The notes: generated by a model not told the origin, from the sequence alone. DNA of 43,504 nucleotides from JBHPGW01 sp042569785 (GCA_042569785.1 JBHPGW010000017.1:1-43504); one strand, 5' to 3'; positions 17,812-26,058 are shown, counted from the stretch's first letter. Numbers and translations are program-made.

Positions 17812-18294
17812 ATGGCAAAGAAATTGAGCAAAGACAAGGATAAACAGGCCCCGGTAGCGGTTAATAAAAAGGCCTATCGAAACTTCGAGTTGATAGATAA
17901 GTTCGAGGCCGGAATGTCACTAACCGGCTCGGAAGTTAAATCGCTGCGGAGCGGGCAGGCGGATCTTAACGGCTCTTACGCCAGGATCGAAGGTCATGAG
18001 TGCTTTTTGGTCGGGGCAAGCATCGCTCAATACAAACAGGCCGGCATATATAGCCATGAGCCTACGAGAAAAAGAAAACTTCTTCTGCACAAACTTGAAA
18101 TCCGCCGAATAAAAGGTAAACTGGACCAGCGAGGCTTTACGCTTGTGCCTTTAAAAATTTATTTTAACGACCGTGGATACGCCAAGATACAACTGGGCCT
18201 GGCCCGCGGGAAAAGGCAATACGACAAACGAAAAACCATCGCCGAACGACAACAAAAAAGGGACCTTGACAGGGATATGAAAAAATATAGATAA
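17812..18294 (+). CDS. smpB: SsrA-binding protein SmpB
   Basis: This 160-aa protein binds tmRNA and is needed for trans-translation on stalled ribosomes. The signatures are KAYRNFELIDKFEAGMSLTG, SEVKSLRSGQADLNGSYA, the PTRKRKLLLHK loop, and GYAKIQLGLARGKRQYDKRK followed by the basic C-terminal helix (QQKRDLDRDMKKYR) that enters the mRNA channel. I chose the ATG 17812 rather than the in-frame TTG 17776 because the family core starts soon after it. No ssrA gene is visible nearby. It heads a run with the DUF1844, trpC and TSUP genes. Confidence 0.95.
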   Translation: MAKKLSKDKDKQAPVAVNKKAYRNFELIDKFEAGMSLTGSEVKSLRSGQADLNGSYARIEGHECFLVGASIAQYKQAGIYSHEPTRKRKLLLHKLEIRRIKGKLDQRGFTLVPLKIYFNDRGYAKIQLGLARGKRQYDKRKTIAERQQKRDLDRDMKKYR

Positions 18295-18317
18295 CTAAAT
18301 TATAGGGAGTTTTTATT

Positions 18318-18713
18318 ATGGCTGAAGAAAAGAAAGACGAAAAAAAGATCATCATCGATGACGACTGGAAGCAGCAGGCTCAAAAAGAAAAAGAAGATTT
18401 GGCTGCTCAGGAAAAAAACCAGGAGGTTGGCGAGGATAAAGTAAAAGGTGGCCGTGGCCCCTTGCCTAAAGGCGACTTTGCCGCTTTGGTGAGTATGCTT
18501 GTCACTCAGGCGTTTTATTCGCTGGGGCTGGTGCAGTTCGAAGGACAGCAAGAGAAAAAAGAGCCCGACCTGGAGCTGGCAAAATATAATATCGATATGC
18601 TCGAGACCATCGAAGAAAAGACCAAAGGCAATCTGAGCGAAGAAGAAGAAAAAGTTCTCGAAAACACGCTCGGTCAGCTGCGTATGGCTTATGTGAAATT
18701 GGCGGGTAAGTAA
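18318..18713 (+). CDS. DUF1844 domain protein
   Basis: This is a 131-aa cytoplasmic protein. The first 50 residues are charged and lysine/glutamate-rich. The C-terminal 80 residues form a DUF1844 domain, with LPKGDFAALVSMLVTQAFYS followed by LGLVQFEG and KYNIDMLETIEEKTKGNLS. The domain is found in planctomycetes, deltaproteobacteria and others and has no known function. GGGAG lies 8-9 nt before the ATG. It sits 23 nt downstream of smpB and one base upstream of the TTG of trpC, suggesting co-transcription. Confidence 0.88.
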   Translation: MAEEKKDEKKIIIDDDWKQQAQKEKEDLAAQEKNQEVGEDKVKGGRGPLPKGDFAALVSMLVTQAFYSLGLVQFEGQQEKKEPDLELAKYNIDMLETIEEKTKGNLSEEEEKVLENTLGQLRMAYVKLAGK

Positions 18714-18714
18714 C

Positions 18715-19521
18715 TTGGCGAATATATTAGATAAGATCATCGCGGATAAAAAACTCGAAGTCGCCCTGCGTAAAGCCAAGACAGAAATCGAGCAGTTTAA
18801 AGAGCAGATCGCTTCGATGGATAAGTGTCGTAACTTTTATAGTGCGGTCACCAAACCCAACTCTCGAGGCCTAAACGTTATCGCCGAAGTCAAAAAGGCT
18901 TCGCCATCGGCTGGTGTTATACGTGAGGACTTCGACCCGGAAACGATCGCGCGGATTTACAAGAAATGCGGAGCTGACGCAATTAGCGTTCTTACCGATG
19001 AAAAATATTTTCAGGGTAAGCTCGAATATGTTGATCAGGTTAAATGTGCTGTTGATCTGCCTATCATACGTAAGGATTTTATTGTCGATCCGTGGCAGGT
19101 TTACGAATCACGTGCGGCCGGTGCCGATGCGATACTGCTGATAGCTGACAGATTAACGCTTGGCGAATTGTCCGACTTGATGATACTTGCAGCTAACCTG
19201 ACTTTAACGGTTCTGCTGGAAGTCCACGATGCCGACGCACTATTAAACGTTCGAAGCATGATAGGATTTCCAAAAGCAGGCTACAGCGTACTCGGCATAA
19301 ACAACCGCAACTTAACCACGATGGAGGTGGACCTGAACAATACCAGCCGATTAGCTGAGTTGGTTGACGATAAAAAGATCATCGCAGAAAGCGGAATAAA
19401 GACTCGCACCGACGTTGAAAAACTAATATCTGTCGGCGTAAGCGCTGTACTTATAGGCCAGACGCTGTGCGCAAGCAGCGACATAGAAAAGAAATTTATC
19501 GAACTGTTTGGGAAAGCTTAA
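18715..19521 (+). CDS. trpC: Indole-3-glycerol phosphate synthase
   Basis: This 268-aa beta/alpha-barrel enzyme closes the indole ring in tryptophan synthesis. It has EVKKASPSAGVIREDFDP, ISVLTDEKYFQGKLEY, IRKDFIVDPWQVYE, LLEVHDADAL, GINNRNLTTMEVDL and IAESGIKTRTDV, which cover the catalytic lysines, glutamates and the phosphate-binding loops. The only start that keeps the N-terminal helix (ANILDKIIADKKLEVA) is the TTG at 18715, one base after the DUF1844 stop, so reinitiation is likely. No other trp genes are in the window. Confidence 0.95.
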   Translation: MANILDKIIADKKLEVALRKAKTEIEQFKEQIASMDKCRNFYSAVTKPNSRGLNVIAEVKKASPSAGVIREDFDPETIARIYKKCGADAISVLTDEKYFQGKLEYVDQVKCAVDLPIIRKDFIVDPWQVYESRAAGADAILLIADRLTLGELSDLMILAANLTLTVLLEVHDADALLNVRSMIGFPKAGYSVLGINNRNLTTMEVDLNNTSRLAELVDDKKIIAESGIKTRTDVEKLISVGVSAVLIGQTLCASSDIEKKFIELFGKA

Positions 19522-19532
19522 AAGCGGTTACT

Positions 19533-20324
19533 ATGGATTATCTTACTTACGCTGCTATCGGTCTTGTGATGGGTCTTTTTGGCGGGCTGTTAGGGATCGG
19601 CGGCTCGGTAGTTATGATACCCGCGATGATGATCTTTTTCAAACCCAATCAGCATCTCTACCAGGCTGCGGCGATGATATGTAACTTTTTCGTGGCTTTT
19701 TCGGCCTGCTTGGTTCACAAAAAAGCCAAAGTGTTGATTATCGATGTTGTGAAATGGCTAATCCCAGCTGGCGTAGTGGGTATCCTGACGGGTGTATGGC
19801 TTAGCAACATCTCTTTTTTTGCCGGCGACAACAGTCGTAACCTGACGAAAGTATTTGGCTTTTTCATGATCTATGTCGCGATTTACAACGGATTTAAATT
19901 TGGCAAACATGATGGCGGAAAAGATGGGCTTGATATTTCAGGCACAAGGAAATCAAAATCGCTTACACTGTTCAGTGGTTTGGTGACGGGGATGTCGGCT
20001 GGGTTATTGGGGATGGGTGGCGGGACGGTTTGTACGCCGATGCAGCAGCTTTGCCTGAAGATGCCGTTGAAAAGAGCAATAAGCAATTCGACGGCCCTTA
20101 TAGCCTCAATGGCATTGATTGGGGCACTCTATAAAAATCTCACCTTGGGCAAACACGACCTGCATATAAGCGATTCAGCCCAAATAGCTGTAGTCATAAT
20201 ACCTACCGCAATGTTAGGCGCTTTTTTAGGCGGCAAACTAATGCACAAACTACCCAAAGACATCGTGCGAATCATCTTCATCGCTCTGCTGATAGTAGCG
20301 GCCTTCAAAATGCTGACACTGTAA
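19533..20324 (+). CDS. TSUP (TauE/SafE) family membrane permease
   Basis: This 263-aa integral membrane protein has about seven or eight hydrophobic segments. The two family half-repeats are clear: GLFGGLLGIGGSVVMIPAM near the N-terminus and VTGMSAGLLGMGGGTVCTP in the middle. Relatives export sulphite, sulphoacetate or related anions; the substrate here is unknown. I chose the ATG at 19533 because an in-frame start at 19467 would overlap trpC by 55 nt and add a non-membrane lead. The gene ends 2 nt before the end of the converging glnS. Confidence 0.85.
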   Translation: MDYLTYAAIGLVMGLFGGLLGIGGSVVMIPAMMIFFKPNQHLYQAAAMICNFFVAFSACLVHKKAKVLIIDVVKWLIPAGVVGILTGVWLSNISFFAGDNSRNLTKVFGFFMIYVAIYNGFKFGKHDGGKDGLDISGTRKSKSLTLFSGLVTGMSAGLLGMGGGTVCTPMQQLCLKMPLKRAISNSTALIASMALIGALYKNLTLGKHDLHISDSAQIAVVIIPTAMLGAFLGGKLMHKLPKDIVRIIFIALLIVAAFKMLTL

Positions 20325-20326
20325 AG

Positions 20327-22063
20327 TTACTTTGTGCCTTTGTGCCCTTGTGCATTTGCTCCTTTTTTCTGTATTTTCGCCCAGGTATCCCGCAGGGTGA
20401 CAGTCCGATTGAAGACCAGTTTTTCCTCGCAGCTATCCTTATCGACGCAGAAATAACCCAGCCTTTCGAACTGATAACGATCCAGCGGCTTAGCAGCAGC
20501 AAGAGCCGGCTCGACATAGCATCTCTCAAGTATTTCCAGCGAATTGGGGTTGAGGCTTGATGTAAAATCTTCTCCCTCAGACGCATCGTCTGGGTTTTCC
20601 TTTGTAAACAAATGGTCGTAGAGCCTAACTTCAGCCTGCAGAGCCTTAGCTGCTGAAACCCAGTGCAGTGTCGCTTTAACGCGTCTGCCGTCAGGAGCGT
20701 CTCCGCCTTTTGTGGCAGGGTCGTAAGTACAGTGCAGTTCTACAATTTCGCCTTTTTCGTCTTTGACTATATCGGTGCAGGTGACAAAATACGCGTATCG
20801 CAGCCGAACTTCTCTACCCTGTGCTAAACGGAAGAACTTTTTTGGCGGATCTTCCATGAAATCGTCACGCTCGATGTAAAGCACTTTCGAGAAAGGCACC
20901 TTACGCGTTCCTGCCCGCGGGTCCGCGGGGTTGTTTATCGCGTCGAGCTCTTCGATCCTGTCTTCGGGATAATTGTCGATAACGACCTTTAACGGGTTAA
21001 GTACTGCCATTACGCGAGGTGAAGTTTTGTTCAAATCCTCTCGAAGGCAATGCTCAAGAAAAGCGATATCGATCGTGCTGTTAAACTTGTTGACACCGAT
21101 AAGCTTGCAGAAGTTGCGTATCGCTTCAGGCGAATATCCACGCCGACGCATACCAGAAAGGCTCGGCATCCGCGGATCGTCCCAGCCATTAACAAGCCCC
21201 TGCTCTACCAGTTGCAGCAGTTTGCGTTTGCTCATCACGGTATAGGTAAGGTTGAGCCTGGCAAATTCGATTTGCTGAGGATGATGGACGCCCAACTGAT
21301 CGAGGAACCAGTCGTATAGCGGACGATGGTTCTCGAATTCCAGTGTACAGATCGAGTGGGTTATCTTTTCAAGCGAATCTTCCAGGCCATGTGCCCAGTC
21401 GTACATCGGATAGATACACCATTTGTCCCCTGTACGATGATGACTTGCGTGCAGGATCCGATACATAACCGGGTCACGCATATTGACATTGGGCGATGCC
21501 ATATCGATCTTCGCTTTAAGCGTTTTGCTGCCGTCGGCAAATTCACCTTTGCGCATCTGTTCGAACAGTTCGAGATTCTCTTCAACACTACGGCCACGAA
21601 ATGGGCTTGGCCTGCCCGATTCGGTTAATGAACCGCGATATTCGCGAGTCTGCTCAGCGGTCAGATCGCAGACGTAGGCTTTGCCCACTTTTATAAGCTG
21701 GGCAGCGTATTCGTACATCTGCTCGAAATAATCCGACGCGAAGTAAAGCCTGTCCTCCCAGTCCCAGCCAAGCCATTTAACGTCCTGCTTGATAGACTCG
21801 ACGTATTCGTCTTCTTCCTTGACAGGGTTGGTATCATCGAATCGCAGATTACAGGTCGCACCGTCGTTTTCGGCGGCTATCCCAAAATTCAGGCAGATAC
21901 TCTTCGCGTGGCCGATATGCAAAAACCCATTAGGTTCCGGCGGAAATCGAGTCACAACTTTGCCATCCCACTTGCCGCTCTTTAAATCTTCAGCAACAAT
22001 ACTACGCACAAAATCAACCGATTCAACCGAATTGTTATTTGTTTCTTCGCTCATATCTGTCAA
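20327..22063 (-). CDS. glnS: Glutaminyl-tRNA synthetase
   Basis: This 578-aa class I enzyme charges tRNA-Gln directly. FPPEPNGFLHIGHAKSICLN holds the HIGH motif, MSKRKLLQLVEQG holds the KMSKS-type motif, and MYDWAHGLEDSLEKITHS and the anticodon-binding beta-barrels follow. The TTG at 22063 is the likely start because AAGGA lies 9 nt upstream, inside the last codons of hepT; an ATG three codons later (22054) lacks a properly spaced site. The gene follows hepT by 2 nt, so it shares the mntA-hepT transcript unless an internal promoter exists. The last residues (GANAQGHKGTK) are encoded by a short tandem repeat and are not part of the usual GlnRS end. Confidence 0.96.
   Translation of the reverse strand: MTDMSEETNNNSVESVDFVRSIVAEDLKSGKWDGKVVTRFPPEPNGFLHIGHAKSICLNFGIAAENDGATCNLRFDDTNPVKEEDEYVESIKQDVKWLGWDWEDRLYFASDYFEQMYEYAAQLIKVGKAYVCDLTAEQTREYRGSLTESGRPSPFRGRSVEENLELFEQMRKGEFADGSKTLKAKIDMASPNVNMRDPVMYRILHASHHRTGDKWCIYPMYDWAHGLEDSLEKITHSICTLEFENHRPLYDWFLDQLGVHHPQQIEFARLNLTYTVMSKRKLLQLVEQGLVNGWDDPRMPSLSGMRRRGYSPEAIRNFCKLIGVNKFNSTIDIAFLEHCLREDLNKTSPRVMAVLNPLKVVIDNYPEDRIEELDAINNPADPRAGTRKVPFSKVLYIERDDFMEDPPKKFFRLAQGREVRLRYAYFVTCTDIVKDEKGEIVELHCTYDPATKGGDAPDGRRVKATLHWVSAAKALQAEVRLYDHLFTKENPDDASEGEDFTSSLNPNSLEILERCYVEPALAAAKPLDRYQFERLGYFCVDKDSCEEKLVFNRTVTLRDTWAKIQKKGANAQGHKGTK
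20329..20353 (-). repeat. Tandem GCACAAAG-type repeat overlapping the 3' end of glnS
   Basis: On the minus strand the last codons of glnS consist of three near-copies of an 8-9-nt unit, GCACAAGG-GCACAAAG-GCACAAAG. Similar TTTGTGCC-type strings occur as dispersed intergenic repeats in related genomes (recalled, not checked here). The array supplies the residues AQGHKGTK of GlnRS. Confidence 0.6.
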
Positions 22064-22065
22064 CT

Positions 22066-22404
22066 TTAGTGTTCCTTAAGAAAGTCGTTTATTACCTTTA
22101 GCAAGTGGGGAACCTTATTCTCAACAACATCCCAGAGAATATCGTCATCGATCCCAAAATAGGCATGAACAAGCATATCTCTCATCCCCGCGATTTTTCG
22201 CCATTCGATACTCGGCAGTTGGCTTCTTAGTTCATCGGAGATATGTTTGGCGGCTTCACCGATAATTTCCAGATTGCGAACTACTGCATCGTAGGTTTTT
22301 TCATCCTGTATCAAGTCTTTCTGCGTGAAGCCATCGGTAAATTGTAAGATTTTTTTGCAGCTTTCGACAATATCCTGCAAATACACTATCTCATTACGTG
22401 ACAT
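22066..22404 (-). CDS. hepT: HEPN-domain toxin of a MNT-HEPN pair (HepT/DUF86)
   Basis: This 112-aa all-helical HEPN (DUF86) protein carries the RNase motif R-x4-H-x-Y as RDMLVHAY near residue 76-83, with the preceding IGEAAKHIS helix typical of HepT. In characterised pairs the partner MntA adds AMP groups to the tyrosine of this motif and blocks the RNase; a cyanobacterial homologue trims the 3' end of tRNA. The start overlaps mntA by 11 nt, a usual arrangement for these pairs. The catalytic residues are intact. Its last codons contain the Shine-Dalgarno sequence of glnS, so hepT translation runs into glnS. Confidence 0.92.
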   Translation of the reverse strand: MSRNEIVYLQDIVESCKKILQFTDGFTQKDLIQDEKTYDAVVRNLEIIGEAAKHISDELRSQLPSIEWRKIAGMRDMLVHAYFGIDDDILWDVVENKVPHLLKVINDFLKEH

Positions 22405-22687
22405 TTATAAGCTCCGTCTCAATTTCATCGCGAATCTGTGGTCGAAGTGACTTATTTGTTACCAGGTCAACCCCTGTTCCTAAAAGTTCTTCCAGGTAGA
22501 ACTTCAAATCCATAAAGATATCGAAATTAGCCTTTTTTTCGAATGAAACCAATACATCCACATCGCTTGCACTCACAGCCTCATTGCGCGCAACCGATCC
22601 AAATAGCGAAAGTGTTTTTACTGAAAAACGCTCCCGCATTTCCCCAAGATGGGCTTTAAGCTGTGCTAATACAGTCTGTTTATCCAT
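22394..22687 (-). CDS. mntA: MNT-type nucleotidyltransferase antitoxin
   Basis: This 97-aa minimal nucleotidyltransferase has the active site GSVARNEAVSASDVDVLVSF, with the GS pair and the D-x-D carboxylates that bind metal. It matches the antitoxin of MNT-HEPN modules, which modifies HepT. Start ATG 22687 has AAGGAG 7 nt upstream. The gene overlaps hepT by 11 nt. A promoter and an inverted repeat lie in the 20-45 nt before the start. The protein is slightly short but all motif residues are present. Confidence 0.92.
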   Translation of the reverse strand: MDKQTVLAQLKAHLGEMRERFSVKTLSLFGSVARNEAVSASDVDVLVSFEKKANFDIFMDLKFYLEELLGTGVDLVTNKSLRPQIRDEIETELINVT

Positions 22688-22702
22688 AGCTAATCTCCTT
22701 TT

Positions 22703-22733
22703 ATAGTAAAGTTGCTCTGTTATCGACCAACTT
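22703..22733 (-). promoter_or_regulatory. Promoter and candidate operator of mntA-hepT-glnS
   Basis: On the minus strand TTGGTC (22725-22730), a 16-nt spacer and TACTAT (22703-22708) form a plausible promoter, starting just ahead of the mntA ribosome binding site. A perfect inverted repeat, AAGTTG at 22709-22714 and CAACTT at 22728-22733, overlaps the -35 and spacer. A second inverted repeat, CCGGTA (22742-22747) and TACCGG (22758-22763), lies just upstream. Either could be an operator site. Confidence 0.45.
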
Positions 22734-22825
22734 CGCAGGCACCGGTATTTTACACAGTACCGGCTCCCAAGGCAACCAAATACAACGGTCTTTGGGCAAA
22801 AATTGTGGCAATAGGCATCTGGCTC

Positions 22826-22854
22826 TTGACATCAGGGGCAATTGGACGTAAAAC
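22826..22854 (+). promoter_or_regulatory. Sigma-70-like promoter of gltX
   Basis: TTGACA (22826-22831), a 17-nt spacer and TAAAAC (22849-22854) fit a housekeeping promoter, with a start near 22861 and a leader of about 40 nt. Two tandem AGTTAAC heptamers (22870-22883) follow in the leader; their role is unknown. No T-box-like element is seen. Confidence 0.55.
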
Positions 22855-22899
22855 TTAAGGTTATTAGCCAGTTAACAGTTAACCATAACAGGGCATGAA

Positions 22900-24525
22900 A
22901 TGATAGTAACACGTTTTGCACCATCACCAACCGGATATCTGCATATCGGCGGAGCCAGGACAGCTTTGTTCAACTGGCTTCTGGCTCGGCGAACAGGCGG
23001 AATATTCATACTCCGCATAGAAGATACCGACCAGAAGCGAAATACACCTACCGCTATGGCCCAGGTTATGGATGATCTGCGATGGCTTGGTATAGACTGG
23101 GACCAGGGCCCAGAGGTCAATGGCCCCAACGGCCCATACCTGCAATCCCAGCGAAGAAATATTTACGATAAATACTTAGCTAAACTGATCGAAGAGAAAA
23201 AGGCCTATTACTGTTTCGATACGCTCGAACAGCTCCAGGCGATGCGTGACAAGGCACAGACAGAAAAAAAGGGCTTTAACTACCCCAGGCCGGAAAAGTT
23301 CCCCGACCAAAGCGATGTCAAAAAGGCAAAGGCCGCCGGGCTGCCAGTCATCGTTCGCTTTGCAATGCCAGATGAAGATATTATTGTAGAAGACGTTGTT
23401 CGCGGGAAGGTGAAATTCGCCGCTGGCGAGATAGGCGATTTTATCATACAAAAATCAGACGGATTCCCCACCTACCACTTTGCATGCGTCGTCGATGATG
23501 AATTGATGGAAGTTACTCACGTTATTCGCGGCCAGGAACACTTAATGAACACTCCAGGACATCAGGCACTGCAGCAGGCGCTCGGCTTTAGAACCCCGAA
23601 CTACGCGCACATGTCTGTCACCGTCAGCGATACCGGCGGCAAACTCTCCAAACGCGAACGCCCAAAGGCACTGAAAAAAGCTGCCAAAGCTGCTCAGGAT
23701 ATAGACCTTGATAAACTATGCGAGATCGCCGGCATCAGTTCCGAAGAAATGGCCACTTTCCTTAAAGGCAAAACCACCCCTGACATGCCGGCTGTCGACG
23801 CTATGGCAGAACATCTTGGTATCAATCTGCCAGAGATCAACGTCGTGGACTTTTTCAAGAGTGGCTATCTGCCGGAAACAATGATAAACTTTATGGGCCT
23901 GCTGGGCTGGAATCCCGGCGATGACCGTGAGATCATGTCGAGACAAGAACAGATCGATTGCTTTGATCTTAAGCGACTGGCAAAAAGTAACAGCCTCTTC
24001 GATCGGCAGAAATTGATCGCTTTCAATACCGAACATATAAAGATGCTCACGCCGAATCTGCTTTTAAAGCGATTCAAAGATTATCTAAACGAGATAGATT
24101 CGCCTCTCAAAGCAGCTAACGATGAAACTTTAGGCAGTATAATAGCGATGAACCAGGGCGCACGAACCCTCGCTCAGATCGAACAAAAAAGCAGATTTGC
24201 CTTTATTGCTAACGACGAAATAGAGTATGATCAAAGGTCAGTTAAAAAGATACTGCTGAAAAATGACGGCCTGGCGATATTGGCGATCATCAGGGAAAAA
24301 CTCGACCAGGCCAAGGAACTGTCTGAGGCTCAGATAGAAACAATGCTGCGAAGTTTAGCAGAAGAGAAACAGGTGGGCCTTGGCAAGGTGGCGCAACCTT
24401 TGCGAGTAGCGATCTGCGGAAGCACCATTAGCCCGCCAATATTCGATTCTGTAAAAATGTTAGGCAAAGAAAAAACTTTAGCGAGAATAGATATTACTCT
24501 AAAAAAATTCGCGGAAAACAATTAA
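22900..24525 (+). CDS. gltX: Glutamyl-tRNA synthetase with an inserted segment after KLSKR
   Basis: This 541-aa class I enzyme charges tRNA-Glu. RFAPSPTGYLHIGGARTALF holds the HIGH motif and GGKLSKRERPK (residues 248-252 for KLSKR) the KMSKS loop. In ordinary enzymes the KLSKR loop runs within about ten residues into a segment like VxxFRxxGYLPEA. Here about 58 extra residues (about 256-313) come first, lysine/alanine-rich and then helical with EEMATFLKGKTTPDMPAVDA, before VDFFKSGYLPETMINFMGLL. The reading frame is continuous and the C-terminal anticodon-binding domain is complete, so the gene appears functional. Start ATG 22900 agrees with the family. Confidence 0.95.
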   Translation: MIVTRFAPSPTGYLHIGGARTALFNWLLARRTGGIFILRIEDTDQKRNTPTAMAQVMDDLRWLGIDWDQGPEVNGPNGPYLQSQRRNIYDKYLAKLIEEKKAYYCFDTLEQLQAMRDKAQTEKKGFNYPRPEKFPDQSDVKKAKAAGLPVIVRFAMPDEDIIVEDVVRGKVKFAAGEIGDFIIQKSDGFPTYHFACVVDDELMEVTHVIRGQEHLMNTPGHQALQQALGFRTPNYAHMSVTVSDTGGKLSKRERPKALKKAAKAAQDIDLDKLCEIAGISSEEMATFLKGKTTPDMPAVDAMAEHLGINLPEINVVDFFKSGYLPETMINFMGLLGWNPGDDREIMSRQEQIDCFDLKRLAKSNSLFDRQKLIAFNTEHIKMLTPNLLLKRFKDYLNEIDSPLKAANDETLGSIIAMNQGARTLAQIEQKSRFAFIANDEIEYDQRSVKKILLKNDGLAILAIIREKLDQAKELSEAQIETMLRSLAEEKQVGLGKVAQPLRVAICGSTISPPIFDSVKMLGKEKTLARIDITLKKFAENN

Positions 24526-24543
24526 TTAGAAAGGTGGTGGCAA

Positions 24544-25449
24544 ATGTCATTATTAGTGACAGGTTCGATAGGGATTGACACCGTTACGACGCCTTTTGGT
24601 GTCAGTGAAAATTGTCTTGGAGGCTCGGCAGTTTATTTCAGTATGGCGGCGAGTTACTTTTCGCCGGTCAGGTTTATCGGAGTTATCGGTGCCGACTGCC
24701 CGTTTGATCTGGTTGAAGTTTTTACCGGCAGAGATGTCGACCTTAAGGGACTGGAGGTCAGAGCAAGGAGTAAAACCTTCCGATGGAAAGGTTCCTATCA
24801 CGATACAATGAACGAGGCGATCACAGACAACGTAGAACTAAATGTCCTGGCAGAAGACCCGCCGGTTGTGCCTTACGATTACCAGGACAGTGAGTTTGTC
24901 TTTCTTGCTAATACCGCTCCGGCACTCCAGATCGAACTGCTCGAACAGATCGACAAAGGTGCGTTTGTAGCGGCTGACACGATGAACTGCTGGATCCAGG
25001 GCCATCTCGAAAAACTCAAGGAACTGCTCGAAAAAATCGACTGTTTGATTATCAACGAAGACGAAGCCAGGGCCTTAGCTGACGACCGCAACCTGGTACG
25101 TGCCGGCCAAAAGATACAGAAGATGGGCCCTGAGACCGTTATCATCAAAAAGGGCGAACATGGTTCGTTGATGTGCGGGGTTGGCGGGCAAAAGTTTATG
25201 CTGCCTGCATATCCAGCCGACCATGTCAAGGACCCGACCGGTGCAGGTGACAGTTTCGCAGGTGCACTGATGGGATACCTGGCTTCGGTAGGCAAGAGTG
25301 ATTTCGATACGCTAAAGACCGCGATCGCCTACGGTACGGTGGCAGCTTCGTTTACGATCTCTGATTTCTCGTTGGAGGCAATAAGCTCAGTTAAAAAAGA
25401 AGACATCGAAGAAAGAGTCGAAACTTTAAGAAAGCTAACGCAGTTTTAG
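24544..25449 (+). CDS. PfkB family sugar/nucleoside kinase
   Basis: This 301-aa ribokinase-like protein has the N-terminal glycine motif GGSAVYFSMAASYFSPV and the C-terminal PfkB signature DPTGAGDSFAGALMGYLAS, with the catalytic aspartate in GAGD. It most likely phosphorylates a sugar or nucleoside; the closest general look is the adenosine/ribokinase-like subgroup often called 'sugar kinase', and the substrate cannot be read from sequence. It lies 18 nt after gltX, preceded by an AGGTGG-type ribosome binding site. thpR follows after a few bases. Confidence 0.88.
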   Translation: MSLLVTGSIGIDTVTTPFGVSENCLGGSAVYFSMAASYFSPVRFIGVIGADCPFDLVEVFTGRDVDLKGLEVRARSKTFRWKGSYHDTMNEAITDNVELNVLAEDPPVVPYDYQDSEFVFLANTAPALQIELLEQIDKGAFVAADTMNCWIQGHLEKLKELLEKIDCLIINEDEARALADDRNLVRAGQKIQKMGPETVIIKKGEHGSLMCGVGGQKFMLPAYPADHVKDPTGAGDSFAGALMGYLASVGKSDFDTLKTAIAYGTVAASFTISDFSLEAISSVKKEDIEERVETLRKLTQF

Positions 25450-25464
25450 AACTTGAGCCGTAAA

Positions 25465-26037
25465 ATGCGATTGTTTATAGCGATAGATATTGACCAGAAA
25501 ACCAAAGACGCATTAGTGCAGTTGCAGCAGAAGATACTAAACCGCGTTAATATAAGAAAGACCGATGTGAAATGGGTCGATCCGGAATCGACTCATCTGA
25601 CATTAAAGTTTTTAGGTGACGTTCGAGACGAAGAGATCGCCCCTGTTTGCGACGTTGTAAAAGATGTTGCCGGCAGGTTCAAAAGTTTTGAGCTTGGCTT
25701 CGAGCAGGTTGGCAGTTTCGGCGGTAGAAGGGCAAGGGTACTCTGGGTCGGTACAGCTGGTGGAACTGAACTGTTAAGTAAATTGCAGGCCGAGCTTGAA
25801 AACGAGTTAGCGCGTATTGGCCTTGCCGCTGAAGCCAGAGAGTTTGCCGGGCACTTGACTTTGTGCAGGATAAGGAACCCGAAAGCAGGCCTTAAACTGG
25901 CCGAGGTTAGCAAAAATTATAAAAATTTTAAGCTGTCAACTATACCGGTTGATTCGGTTGTGGTTTATCAAAGCGAACTAAAACCCGATGGGCCGGTTTA
26001 TACGCGGTTAGCTAATTATAAATTATGTGAACCATAA
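25465..26037 (+). CDS. thpR: RNA 2',3'-cyclic phosphodiesterase (ThpR/LigT)
   Basis: This 190-aa member of the 2H phosphoesterase family opens 2',3'-cyclic phosphates at RNA ends. The two H-x-T motifs are present as THLTLKFLGDV near residue 46 and GHLTLCRIRNP near residue 132. The N-terminus MRLFIAIDI is typical, so I chose ATG 25465; an in-frame TTG at 25453 would add four residues. It is followed after 21 nt by recA, as in several bacteria where this gene lies near recA or cinA. Confidence 0.92.
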   Translation: MRLFIAIDIDQKTKDALVQLQQKILNRVNIRKTDVKWVDPESTHLTLKFLGDVRDEEIAPVCDVVKDVAGRFKSFELGFEQVGSFGGRRARVLWVGTAGGTELLSKLQAELENELARIGLAAEAREFAGHLTLCRIRNPKAGLKLAEVSKNYKNFKLSTIPVDSVVVYQSELKPDGPVYTRLANYKLCEP

Positions 26038-26058
26038 GACGAACGGAGAAATTTTAAA

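Noticed and set aside
22055..22900. T-box or other aminoacyl-tRNA-sensing leader before glnS or gltX
   Set aside because: The leaders are too short and no T-box consensus or specifier-type hairpin was recognised.
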